Origin: Skeletonema tropicum | Lineage: Eukaryota; Bacillariophyta; Thalassiosirophyceae; Thalassiosirales; Thalassiosiraceae | Assembly (NCBI GenBank): GCA_037178625.1 | Contig: CM074131.1 | Coordinates: 1,984,001 to 2,048,000, forward strand | DNA: 64,000 nucleotides | Direction: 5' to 3' | Part shown: positions 51,848-61,316 of the stretch, piece after piece | How positions within the stretch are numbered: position 1 is the stretch's first letter | Layout of the letters: the number at the start of each line of letters is the position of its first letter | Notes under the pieces: generated by a model | What the model was told of the DNA's origin: nothing | The model's database searches: none | What the model saw: only the letters and a program-made list of their open reading frames with translations | Translations under genes and position numbers: made by a program

Positions 51848-54800
51848 ATGATACTACCGATACAAGTGATGGATCAAGAAATGGGTGACGAACAGCCTGA
51901 CCATGCAACAATTGCATCGTCGTCGTCCGATAACACCATGTCACAGGCATCTCCTACCCCAGCAAATAATACAGTCAAGGTGGCAGCTGGTTATGTCTTG
52001 CAGCAGCGATTGGGTTCTGGATCGTTTGCGTCAGTGTACAAAGGTATCAAACTCGACGAATACCGGCAGTCAGTAAAAAATGGGCAACCTCCACCTCCAC
52101 AATCCATCGCTGCGATCAAGGCCATATCTCGTCAATCCAAAAAGCTCACAAAGAAGGTGCTTGAGAATCTAGAGTTGGAAATTGCCATCCTGCAGACGTA
52201 TCGACACCCGAACATTTGTTGCCTACACGACGTACAAAAGACAGAGCGACACATATATCTAGTTCTGGAGTATTGTGGTGGTGGAGATTTGCAGCGGTTA
52301 ATCCGCACACGTCAAAAAGGCCGACTATCCGAGAAACTGTGCCGTCGCTTAGTTAGGGACCTGGCAGCAGGATTGAGGTTCTTGTGGGGGAAACAGGTGG
52401 TCCATCGTGATATTAAACCGCAGAACTTATTATTGACGGGACCGTTGCCACCGGAAGATGAAGCTGAGAATCCGGCGAGGGAAAACGCGAAGAATGTAGG
52501 GCAGGGGGCTGATAGTGAAGTTGGTAGTGGAGGATTCATGTTGAAGATTGCAGACTTTGGATTTGCACGACATCTCACAGGTGTGGACATGGCTGAAACT
52601 ATGTGTGGTAGTCCGCTTTATATGGCCCCTGAAATTTTGGTAAGTTGTTTTATGTTTACGTCTCTGTATTGTACATCTCATGTCCTCATCGTAATTGTAT
52701 TAATCCCAAATCTGTTTCTTGTCTTTGTTGGTTCAATTCTCAGTCGGGTGAAAAGTACGATGCAAAAGCCGATTTGTGGTCCGTAGGAACAGTTTTGTTT
52801 GAAATGATTTCAGGAAAGACGCCTTTCCATGGAGAGAATCACTTGGACTTGTTGAGGAATATAAAGACGAAGGCGGTAAGATTGCCTGCCGATGTCCGCG
52901 TGTCAAAAGAATGTGTCAAGCTGTTGAAATTAACGCTTGACCGCAAGCCACATTCGAGAACAGACTTTAAGGGGTTCCTTGAAGCAAGTGAAGCATTTGT
53001 TGCTCTTGGGTGTAATGGAGCTCCGCCATCGGAAGCAAGTAATACTGCTCCCCCCAACGAAATGGCTTTCAATTCATCACAGCAAATTGTTGATAGGGGT
53101 GTGTGCTCGAGAATGAATCTCTGTGCTATCTCAGAAAATGATGGTCTCGGTGAATCAACTCACCAGCAGCAACGTGATTATCAGCATGTGCAGCAGTCAC
53201 CCATGACAAATTACATTCCAAATACGGGGTCAGCGGTACAAACACAAACAAATGCAATGAACACGTCAGCTCAACCCAACAAGGATTCCGAGAGCAAACC
53301 AGGGTTTGTGACGCCTCCCTTCAACGCTTTGCCCACACCAATCCCTCCCCCAGCCTTACAGACGACAGCCGTGCAAAGCAATCCTAAACGAGTATCAGTT
53401 TTTGCTCCACTGCAAGCAAGTCCCAACATTTCTCCTTCTGTCACTCCTTCTGGTGCCAGTCCTCCAGCATTTTCTCTCCAAAGTTTTGTATCCAAGCAAG
53501 TTTCAAACATGCCACTTCCAAGACCCGGGGTTTTACCAATTCGACTTGGGGATTCTAATCCTCGCGGTGGCACGCATCAGCAACACCAGCTTAATCAAAC
53601 TGCGTTCGCGAATAACCAAACACAAGCAAGAAGAAACTCGGCTCCTAAAACATCCAGCCACGAGTCTTCGTCATCATCTGAAAGCGGATTTGTCTTCGTG
53701 GATCACACTGGCAGTAGGCCTGGTAGCGGTACGAACTCTCCTGCCGCTTCAGGACTGTTGAGGTCTCCATCACTGTCTCCTCGTAGTTCATCCGGAAGGA
53801 TTACAATTCTCGATGCAAAAAATGCTGGTATGCTTGCTACAAGCCCTGGCACAGGACGCGCTCTTGTTGGGAAGATGATGTTGGGATCGCCTCCAGGCCG
53901 ATCAAATTTGTCCATGACACCCACAACATCGGGTAAATTTCCTGTCTCTCCTCGAAGTGCTCTTCGACAGGGTGGCTGCTTGGCTCATATTGAAACTCTT
54001 GCTAGGATGTTGGCAGCCTCGGAAGACATTGGTCGCAGAGCCATCACAGTTGCGCATTTGGGAGATGTGAGAGCATATTTGGCGATGGGACTGTTGGTCG
54101 CACAGCGAGACGAAAGTCAGTCTTCCTTATCTTCTACTACACCCATGGAGGGCGTTGTAGAAGAGAGGAGGAGTTCGTCAACAAAACAGTTCGTGTCTAA
54201 CAATACCATCGAAGAGGAGGATGAAGATGACTTTCCATTTGCCATGGCAACATCTTCTGAAGAAATGTCGCAGTCTCCAGCTGGCAATATCATGGCCAAT
54301 CTTGCACCAATCATTGGTAACGCAAGTAATGATGATAGTAATGAGGAGATGTCACCTTGCATGATCGAAGTTCATTTTCGTGAAGCACTAGAGTGCTATC
54401 TCAAAACTCTTTCTATGATGAAAGGTTCTATCCGTGCCGCGCAAAAAGTTTTGAAGGAAATAGAGGATGTGATACTAAATCTATCGACGCGTATGACTCC
54501 AGATGCAAACAATCCTTACGCACCCCTGAGAAAGCGATGCAATGCCAGTCTTGATTGGCTTCAGGGACAATTCTCTGCTGTTCTCGAAAGAGCCGATGCT
54601 GCAGAGAAGCAAATCTCCAAATTGCAAAAGGCGAACCAAACACAGCAAATGGAAGGATCGGGCTCTTCCGTTTGTGTACAGGAATTGATTTACAATCACT
54701 CTCTCAAGTGTGGCCGAGAGGGAGCAGTCAAGCAACTCCTGGGCCATTATGAAGCCGCGAGGTCATGTTATCGATCGGCTGGGCTGCTTGCAGAAACACT

Positions 54801-54996
54801 CTTGATGGAATCCAAAGTAGGGGAAGACGATAGATCAGTGCTCGAGGGCTATGTTCATAGTTTTGCTGATCAGATCATGGAGCTAGATGACTTGATTCGG
54901 GCCACACGAAGCTCCCGGTCGGGTTCCCAAAGTACTGCGGCATCAACCATCAAGAGGCTCAGCAGCACAGGTGCAAGTCCAGCTGTAGCAAACTAG
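51848..54996 (+). CDS. ATG1/ULK-type autophagy-initiating Ser/Thr kinase
   Basis: CDS join(51848..52639,52744..54996), 1,014 aa. The 104-nt intron (GTAAGT to CTCAG) joins MAPEIL to SGEKYDAKADLWSVG. Kinase domain ~residues 45-380: GSGSFASVYKG (P-loop), AAIKAI (catalytic Lys), VHRDIKPQNLLL (catalytic loop), KIADFGFAR (DFG) and CGSPLYMAPE (activation segment end); these are close to ATG1/ULK. An acidic insert of ~30 residues follows the catalytic loop, where ULKs are short. A long Ser/Pro/Gln-rich linker leads to C-terminal helices (HFREALECYLKTLSMMKGS and the region to ~990), matching the tandem MIT (EAT) domains that bind ATG13. Start may be Met1 or MDQEMGDEQ nine residues later. Confidence 0.88.
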
Positions 54997-55083
54997 TTTT
55001 TGATTTTTGTTTGTATTGAGGGGTTATAATAATAGATATAAATGATCATGTTGTAATATGCCATCAGTAAAAAGTGGGTTGCA

Positions 55084-55980
55084 TCAATTTTGTTTGGACG
55101 GAAGTGCGAAGCCGATTTTCATCTGTAAGCCGCAACTTGGCAAGCGTACATGACGTATGGGTGTAATCGAACCTTCACTACTATTTTCATTGCCATTCCC
55201 ATTCGTAGCGTTTGAGAATAGACAAGAAGATTCTTCTGGCTGGAACCACTCTCCTTGATTCAATGCTGTCACCAACTCAGGACATTGCTTTGTTGAGACG
55301 CCTGCCATCGCAATATCATTACCGTCTTGTTGTTGCTTCTCGTCTTCCTCAGCCACGTGAAGGCATAGCTTGAAAGATAAGTTCTCTGCCTTTTCATCTT
55401 TTGACCTCCTTCGCCCTCGCAACGACAGAACCTGCAACAAACAATCTCTCATGGACCGCTCCATCTGAGATTTAGCCTCCAGTGCAAGTTCTGTATCCCG
55501 TTTCATTGCTTCATGTTGCATCTCCATTGGTAGCATATTCCCTCCATCATGATGTAAAGCTATATGTTTCGGTTTTGTATCTTCTCCATAAATGGCACTA
55601 TCCATTTGAAATTGAAATACGAATCTTTCCAAAGTCTTGGTTGTGCCGATTCTTTGTTGTTGTTCTCCTACTGCACCGCTTTGATAATTACTTCCAACCT
55701 CTTCTTCCAATATAACTAAAGTGATAGAATCTCCTACACCACTAACAATACTGGGCACGGCAACCTTCAAAAAGCTGGAAATGTAGTCGCACACTTGAGG
55801 CACTCGGCTGCAATGAAATCGCACACCGAGATGTCTGTGGTGAACATACGAGTCCGGCGGATAGATTGAACGAGAATAGAGCAGCTCGTGAATTATTGAC
55901 TCCATTGTGCAGCCCAAAAGGGTGGAGAATTGCAGCGAGGAGCTGCTGGATACAGCGCTTGCATGATTGGCGGACGCCAT
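55084..55980 (-). CDS. REV7: HORMA-domain protein REV7/MAD2L2
   Basis: 298 aa, one exon. The HORMA core includes STLLGCTMESIIHELLYSRS, IYPPDSYVHHRHLGVRFHCS, VCDYISSFLKVAVPSIVSG, ITLVILEEE, LERFVFQFQM, LQVLSLRG and, at the end, ITPIRHVRLPSCGLQMKIGF, which matches REV7/MAD2L2 strand order including the C-terminal safety belt. REV7 is a subunit of DNA polymerase zeta (with REV3) and joins other complexes. It is longer than human MAD2L2 (211 aa) because of inserts at ~110-140 (Gln/Gly-rich) and ~205-265 (acidic, Asn-rich). It diverges from the FtsH gene across a promoter with many GTAAC repeats. Confidence 0.85.
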   Translation of the reverse strand: MASANHASAVSSSSSLQFSTLLGCTMESIIHELLYSRSIYPPDSYVHHRHLGVRFHCSRVPQVCDYISSFLKVAVPSIVSGVGDSITLVILEEEVGSNYQSGAVGEQQQRIGTTKTLERFVFQFQMDSAIYGEDTKPKHIALHHDGGNMLPMEMQHEAMKRDTELALEAKSQMERSMRDCLLQVLSLRGRRRSKDEKAENLSFKLCLHVAEEDEKQQQDGNDIAMAGVSTKQCPELVTALNQGEWFQPEESSCLFSNATNGNGNENSSEGSITPIRHVRLPSCGLQMKIGFALPSKQN

Positions 55981-56396
55981 AATTGTTGAGCTAGCATAGC
56001 ATAGAATGCAAGCAACAATAGCAAAACCAATAAAACAATGCCACTAGTTATGGAGGCGCAGTTTGTGTTCGTCGTAGGAGTGTCGAGGAGTCGTAACACG
56101 TAACACAGTAACATAACATCTCAGGTAACAAATGTAACATTGTAACGCTACGTGTGTGTAACAGGTTAGGTGTGTGCTGCGGGAGGCCCTGTAACAAGTG
56201 TAACTCGTAACACTTGAGGTTGTTCTGTCGCGCCAAAACGCTCAAGCTCGAAGACAAAGAACAAAAGCACAGTCGACGTCCATGTGCCTGCGACAGATGA
56301 ACAATTCTTCTCCGCAGCGCATTGTTCGTCTCCTGCATACAACAACTTGGGTGAACGCATGGTGGTTGCGGCTGTTGCTTTTGTTGCTTTTTAATT
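55981..56396. promoter_or_regulatory. Divergent promoter REV7/FtsH with ten GTAAC pentamers
   Basis: Between 56093 and 56211 the pentamer GTAAC occurs ten times in the same orientation within 119 bp, often as GTAACA or GTAACAC. Random expectation for one strand is about 0.1. The cluster sits in the shared upstream region of the REV7 and FtsH genes. It may be a transcription-factor site array or a degraded short tandem repeat. Confidence 0.7.
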
Positions 56397-58577
56397 ATGG
56401 ATGCAAGAAGACGCACAGGAAGGCGTCTCAAAACAGCTTCATGTGTGTTGGTGGCTGCTGCTTCTTCGTCAGCATTTGAGGCTGTGCCTCGAAAGATTAA
56501 ATCGACTACAGCTCTTCATGCTGGCGCTGCAAATCCGCCCTACCAACCATATCATCACCATCAGTCTCCTAGTATTGCTTCCCAGTACAATCGGCAACAG
56601 CAGTCGATCAGTACCTCTACACGAGCGGTACGACAAGGCACAAGAGGTTTCATCCAAGATGTCCGATATGGAGAGTTTCTCAAACTGGTTGCCAAGCGCA
56701 AAATTGAAAAGGTTACATTCAATTCAGATGGAACACAGCTCATTGGACAGCTAGTTCGTCCTAAACCAAAGAAGCCATGGTTTTGGAAAAGCAAAACAGC
56801 AAAATTTAGAGAGCAGCAGCAACAATATTCTACTCAGCAACCTGCACAGATACGGATACAATATTTGCCTGATGATCCATCATTACTATCTACCCTGACT
56901 GATTACAAAGTTGACATTTCAGTATCATCATCCAACAAATTATCTGGTGTCTCATCTCCGAGACGATTGGTTTCATCTATACTGCGCAAACTTTTATTCC
57001 CAATATCTTTATTTGCCGGTCTATTCTTTTTATTACGCAAGAGCAGCTCGTCGTCATCACCTCTCTCTTTGGCAAAGATGAAACCAACATTCAATTTCAA
57101 TCCAAACACCGGCGTAACATTCGATGATGTGGCTGGATGTGATGGTGCCAAGCTTGAACTTGCTGAGATTGTGGACTTTTTGAAACAGCCACAAGCATAT
57201 ACAAATAACGGATGCCGCATACCTCGTGGAGTACTTCTTTATGGACCACCTGGCACTGGCAAAACATTGCTTGCGAAAGCAGTGGCTGGAGAAGCAAATG
57301 TTCCATTTGTTAGTATATCAGGCAGTGAATTTGTCGAAATGTATGTTGGAGTTGGAGCATCTCGTGTTCGTGAGCTATTCTTCCAGGCCAAGAAAAATTC
57401 ACCCTGTATAGTATTCCTAGATGAGATTGATTCTGTTGGTCGACAACGTGGTGCTGGCTACGCTGGAGGGAATGATGAGAGAGAACAGACCATAAACCAA
57501 ATTTTGGTAGAGATGGATGGTTTCGAAGGAAATCCAGCTGTTATTACTCTTGCTGCCACGAACAGAATTGATATTTTGGACGAAGCGTTAATGCGCCCTG
57601 GCAGGTTCGATCGAAAGGTCGCTGTAGATTTACCGGATGTGCAAGGACGAGCACGTATCCTTGCAGTGCATGCACGTGGTAAGCCATTGGAGCCAGATGT
57701 TGATTTGGACGCAATATCGAGAAGAACACCTGGGTTTTCAGGAGCAATGCTTGAGAATTTGATGAATGAGGCAGCTTTGTCTGCAGCTAGAAAAGGAAAG
57801 TCAACAATAGGATGGGAAGAAGTAGATGGTGCGTTGGACCGATTGATTGTTGGATTGGAGAAAAAGGGTGGAACGACAATGCTATCTCCAAAACAAGTTG
57901 AGATAGTTGCCTATCACGAGGCTGGTCACGCAGTCTGTGGTGCGTTGATCCCAGACTACGACCAAGTACAAAAGATCTCAATCATCCCTCGCTCAAACGG
58001 CGCGGGAGGACTGACTTTCTTCTCTCCTCAAGAATCTCGTCTTGAATCTGGCATGTACTCCAAACAATATCTCGAAAGTCAGCTCGTAGTAGCACTTGGC
58101 GGTCGCCTTGCCGAAGAGCTAATCTACGGAGAGGATTTGGTCACTACTGGTGCGTCTAATGATCTAGAGCAGGTCGCAAACATTGCCAAACGAATGGTGA
58201 AAGAGTGGGGAATGTCCGATAAGGTTGGCCGTGTCGCTCTATCTACACCCTATGAAGGAGGTCCTTTCATGGGACGTTCCTTGGGACAGCGTGGAACACA
58301 TTGGGGCAGCAAGATTATGGGACATGTCGACTCAGAGGTTGAGCGTCTTGTGAACAACGCTTATATCAAAGCGAAAACAATTTTAGCGGACAACTCAGAA
58401 CTCCTTAATCATTTAGCTTCTACATTGGTAGAGCAAGAAGTTGTAAGTGCAGAGGAATTCCAAATGATGCTGATCATGTTCAACTCAAAGGTTGTCGATT
58501 ACAAAACCTTTGAATCAAGTTATGACGAGCGACATAGACAAAAACTGCCATTCCAAAAGTTTCCAGAGAATCTTTAG
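56397..58577 (+). CDS. Plastid FtsH-type AAA metalloprotease
   Basis: 726 aa, one exon. The N-terminus has a basic/hydrophobic signal ([17 protein letters not shown]) with an SSSAFE junction, a diatom plastid import motif. One membrane segment lies at about residues 200-220 ([15 protein letters not shown]). The AAA domain has GPPGTGKT (283-290), FLDEIDSVG (Walker B), the aromatic-glycine pore motif region [10 protein letters not shown] and an SRH with [20 protein letters not shown]. The Zn site HEAGH is at 507-511, with the distal carboxylate in the NDLEQ/ A(T)SNDLEQV helix. It is a membrane-anchored ATP-dependent protease for photosystem quality control if thylakoid-located. A second N-terminal membrane segment, usual in thylakoid FtsH, is not obvious. 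Confidence 0.93.
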   Translation: MDARRRTGRRLKTASCVLVAAASSSAFEAVPRKIKSTTALHAGAANPPYQPYHHHQSPSIASQYNRQQQSISTSTRAVRQGTRGFIQDVRYGEFLKLVAKRKIEKVTFNSDGTQLIGQLVRPKPKKPWFWKSKTAKFREQQQQYSTQQPAQIRIQYLPDDPSLLSTLTDYKVDISVSSSNKLSGVSSPRRLVSSILRKLLFPISLFAGLFFLLRKSSSSSSPLSLAKMKPTFNFNPNTGVTFDDVAGCDGAKLELAEIVDFLKQPQAYTNNGCRIPRGVLLYGPPGTGKTLLAKAVAGEANVPFVSISGSEFVEMYVGVGASRVRELFFQAKKNSPCIVFLDEIDSVGRQRGAGYAGGNDEREQTINQILVEMDGFEGNPAVITLAATNRIDILDEALMRPGRFDRKVAVDLPDVQGRARILAVHARGKPLEPDVDLDAISRRTPGFSGAMLENLMNEAALSAARKGKSTIGWEEVDGALDRLIVGLEKKGGTTMLSPKQVEIVAYHEAGHAVCGALIPDYDQVQKISIIPRSNGAGGLTFFSPQESRLESGMYSKQYLESQLVVALGGRLAEELIYGEDLVTTGASNDLEQVANIAKRMVKEWGMSDKVGRVALSTPYEGGPFMGRSLGQRGTHWGSKIMGHVDSEVERLVNNAYIKAKTILADNSELLNHLASTLVEQEVVSAEEFQMMLIMFNSKVVDYKTFESSYDERHRQKLPFQKFPENL

Positions 58578-58627
58578 ATTAACTTGCCCTGTATATTAGA
58601 AGAAAATGTAAGATAGTTTGTACATGT

Positions 58628-60361
58628 TTATAACTCCTCTTTTGCATCTTGGCCTTTCGCCAGGATAAATCGAAACAAGTGGCCCTTCACAGGTTCACCT
58701 TTCTCATATCGTGGAGTTATCTCATCGTAACCCACGAGTTCGTAGCCAGCATCGGCAGCTGTTTGGACAACGTACGACTTCGTGTGAGCATATCTTCCTG
58801 ATTTTTGCAGCTTCCACTTTGAATCTTCTGTCTCTTCTATCCTTTCGCATGAAAAAATTAAGTGTGCTCCATGCGGACCAGTGCTATCAGAGAGCTTGGC
58901 AAAGTTGCTTAGTAGCTTTTCTAAGTCACCAAAGTAAACGAAGACATCAGCGGCAGTGATGATGTCAAACCCACTTTTTGCACCCACCTCTTCCAACGTA
59001 GTCGTTTCCAAATCAAGTGAAGCTAAGTGATCATAAAGTGGTTTGTCGTCTTCTTTTCCAGCAGCACTGTCCTCATCTTTTAACCCGCAACCTTTGCTCA
59101 AGGTACATTTAGCAGCTAAATCAAGCATCTTTTGCGAAAGATCAATGCCAACTAGTGACCCTTCTACTAATGGTCTCAGATACCTGCCCGCAAGACCGGT
59201 CCCGCAACCAGCATCCAAGGCAGAGCGATATGATGATTGTCCCGATGATACAAGTAATTCTTTGGCCGCATCTCCCACCAACCCGGGTACTTTGTACCCC
59301 AAAGACTCCAATTTTGCATCAAATGTTTCAGCGAAGTCGTCAAAGAGAGCAGATACAAACTCATTCGACGCTCTACCATTTCCTTCACTACCTTCTGTTA
59401 ATGCAGCAAGCATGTGTTCTGCTAAAAAATTTTCGGAATTCAAATCAACTGCAAGTCTCAATGCATTGATTGCATTCATCTTGCAAACATGATTTGCGGG
59501 TGCTTCGTCCTTCTCATTTTCCTTCTCGGTTCCGCTCCCTTTTACGAAGGGTTCCACCCAGTCAATCAACAACGAATCTTGTGATTTTAGAGCTTGGCAA
59601 TCAGAATCCGGCAGCTCTGACAAGACAGTGCCATACCCATAGTACAATTTCGAAAGATACTCATTTATAGCCCGCAATTCTGCCTCAATATATTGGTATT
59701 CCCCGTTTTCAAAGGTATTACCATCCTGTTTCAAATACTCTTCTTGTTCTTGTACCATTCTCTCAAGTATGACTATAGTACGTTCATATGCACGAATCGC
59801 ACCATACTCTCCCATGAGTTCTCCTATTTCCTGCTTGGCAGCGGCCATGTTGGCAAGTGCATCCCAACGTTCTTCACCATCAGCATCAGCTGCCTGCACA
59901 GCAATATGGTAAAGCCTGGCAGCCTCTCTTGTGACTTCCTCAGAGGTGGACGAATCCTGAAGTAATAAGGCAAGATTGAATGCCGCATCTCCATCTTTTG
60001 GGTGTGACGAAAGCACGCGTGTCAGCATATCTTGTGCCTTTTTGGCACGTTGTTGCTTCGTTGCTTCGTCAGTATCTTCCTCTTCTGCATTTAAATCTAC
60101 CAACACACTGGCATAGTTGATCAAGCAATATCTCTGATCAGGATCCATTCTTAAGCATGCCTCGTAGCTGCGCCCTGCTGAATGGAGATTGCCCTCTGCA
60201 AGTGCGTTGTTGCCTTTCGTCAGGTAGGTGTTGATTGCCTCTTCGTTTTTGTTTCTGTTGACTTTGTCATCGTAGTAAGAGGAGGCCACATGCGATGGTT
60301 GAAGGACAAGCAAGGCGGATAACAAAACCCCGGCGACTCTCTGCGGTGATGGAGGCATCAT
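58628..60361 (-). CDS. Secreted/ER TPR-repeat SAM-dependent methyltransferase
   Basis: 577 aa, one exon. Residues 1-27 form a signal peptide (VLLSALLVLQPSHVASS). TPR-like helices lie at about 40-210 (NNALAEGNLHSAGRSYEACL and YCLINYASVLVDLN). The class I methyltransferase domain starts about 380 with ALDAGCGTGLAGRYL (motif I) and continues VGIDLSQKMLDLA and GFDIITAADVFVYFGDLEKL. This combination matches the 'predicted TPR-repeat methyltransferase' group known from bacteria and eukaryotes; the substrate is unknown. A plastid address is less likely because no ASAF motif is seen. It converges with FtsH, 50 bp apart. Confidence 0.82.
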   Translation of the reverse strand: MMPPSPQRVAGVLLSALLVLQPSHVASSYYDDKVNRNKNEEAINTYLTKGNNALAEGNLHSAGRSYEACLRMDPDQRYCLINYASVLVDLNAEEEDTDEATKQQRAKKAQDMLTRVLSSHPKDGDAAFNLALLLQDSSTSEEVTREAARLYHIAVQAADADGEERWDALANMAAAKQEIGELMGEYGAIRAYERTIVILERMVQEQEEYLKQDGNTFENGEYQYIEAELRAINEYLSKLYYGYGTVLSELPDSDCQALKSQDSLLIDWVEPFVKGSGTEKENEKDEAPANHVCKMNAINALRLAVDLNSENFLAEHMLAALTEGSEGNGRASNEFVSALFDDFAETFDAKLESLGYKVPGLVGDAAKELLVSSGQSSYRSALDAGCGTGLAGRYLRPLVEGSLVGIDLSQKMLDLAAKCTLSKGCGLKDEDSAAGKEDDKPLYDHLASLDLETTTLEEVGAKSGFDIITAADVFVYFGDLEKLLSNFAKLSDSTGPHGAHLIFSCERIEETEDSKWKLQKSGRYAHTKSYVVQTAADAGYELVGYDEITPRYEKGEPVKGHLFRFILAKGQDAKEEL

Positions 60362-60716
60362 GCTGCAAGTCTATTGTAGCCTCTTGTTTGGTTCTGCCCT
60401 CGGCGTATGAAGACTCCAATTGTTGGTTCAATGATGTCTAGGTAGCGATAATGCAACAATTACCTAATTTCCTAAGTGTTATGATATGTTGTACAGAGGC
60501 TACAACTGGCCCTTCATGGCTTTGGTACCTTCGTGTTCGTGCGTGATAATAAACGCGATGGGGAGGTTTCTAACAAATGGGACTCCTTTCCACCAACACC
60601 CGCCATGAGCCCAAAATGCCGACAAAGCAGATAAGCAACCGTCCTACTATTCAACGCTGCAGAGAGAGACGGAGCAATCCTCCGCCTAGACATTAGTAAA
60701 GCATAAATTATCAACA
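60362..60716. promoter_or_regulatory. Divergent intergenic region, TPR methyltransferase / NDUFB7
   Basis: 355 bp between divergent starts. No repeat or RNA gene is visible. Confidence 0.45.
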
Positions 60717-60992
60717 ATGGGAGGCGGACACCATCACGTAACTCCAGGCTCCGAGCCCCGAAAAGACCAAGACCTTCAAGCCATCAAGGATGCTAAAATC
60801 CCCCTCGCCTGGCGTGACACGTGCTCTCACATACTCATCAACTTGAACAAATGCCGCCGTGAGACGTGGTGGAACCCAAATAAATGTGAGCACGATCGTC
60901 ATATCTATGAGGAGTGCGAGTATAATGCTTATTTGCAGAGAGTGGAGGCGAAGGTTCAGCATGATAAGATTAAGGCCGCTGAATCAGATTAA
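60717..60992 (+). CDS. NDUFB7: Mitochondrial complex I subunit NDUFB7 (B18)
   Basis: 91 aa, one exon. The two Cx9C motifs of a CHCH protein are present: CSHILINLNKC and CEHDRHIYEEC. The surrounding pattern (PLAWRDTCSH, NKCRRETWWNPNKC, YNAYLQRVEAK) fits NDUFB7. Cx9C proteins are folded by Mia40 in the intermembrane space, and NDUFB7 sits in the membrane arm of complex I. The protein begins MGGG; animal NDUFB7 is N-myristoylated on Gly2, and the GGG start is compatible with that. It is shorter than the human protein (137 aa) through loss of the N- and C-terminal extensions. Confidence 0.9.
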   Translation: MGGGHHHVTPGSEPRKDQDLQAIKDAKIPLAWRDTCSHILINLNKCRRETWWNPNKCEHDRHIYEECEYNAYLQRVEAKVQHDKIKAAESD

Positions 60993-61316
60993 GAGACAAA
61001 TAAGAATAGATTTTGATGGATGGTGCTATAAGTAATGTTGGGGTAGAAGGGCCATATATCAAACAAATCATGTAGACAGAGAGAGAAAGAGAGAGAGTTA
61101 TCGGAAATTCACAACGTATGTTTTTTGGGAGTAATGTCGTACAAATATTTATTCAAATATATGAGCATTAATGGGGGGGAGGGGGGGGAGCGGTAGAATT
61201 GTGTTGGAACTTACCAGCAGATTGTAATTATTAGATGAGCAAGGAAATACACTATTGAATGATGTTAATATATTAGGGAGCTTAGTCCCTAATGATTGGG
61301 TATACTATACATCGAC
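60993..61316. other. Convergent 3' region with G-rich tract and perfect hairpin
   Basis: It carries the 3' UTRs of NDUFB7 and the fusion gene at 61317. A GA-repeat run lies at about 61080-61100, a G-rich run (G7-A-G8) at 61173-61188, and a perfect 8-bp stem with a 6-nt loop at 61272-61293 (ATTAGGGA...TCCCTAAT). Confidence 0.65.

Noticed and set aside
60993..61316. SECIS element to support selenocysteine at the TGA
   Set aside because: No ATGA...AA...GA core in a suitable stem was found on the minus strand.
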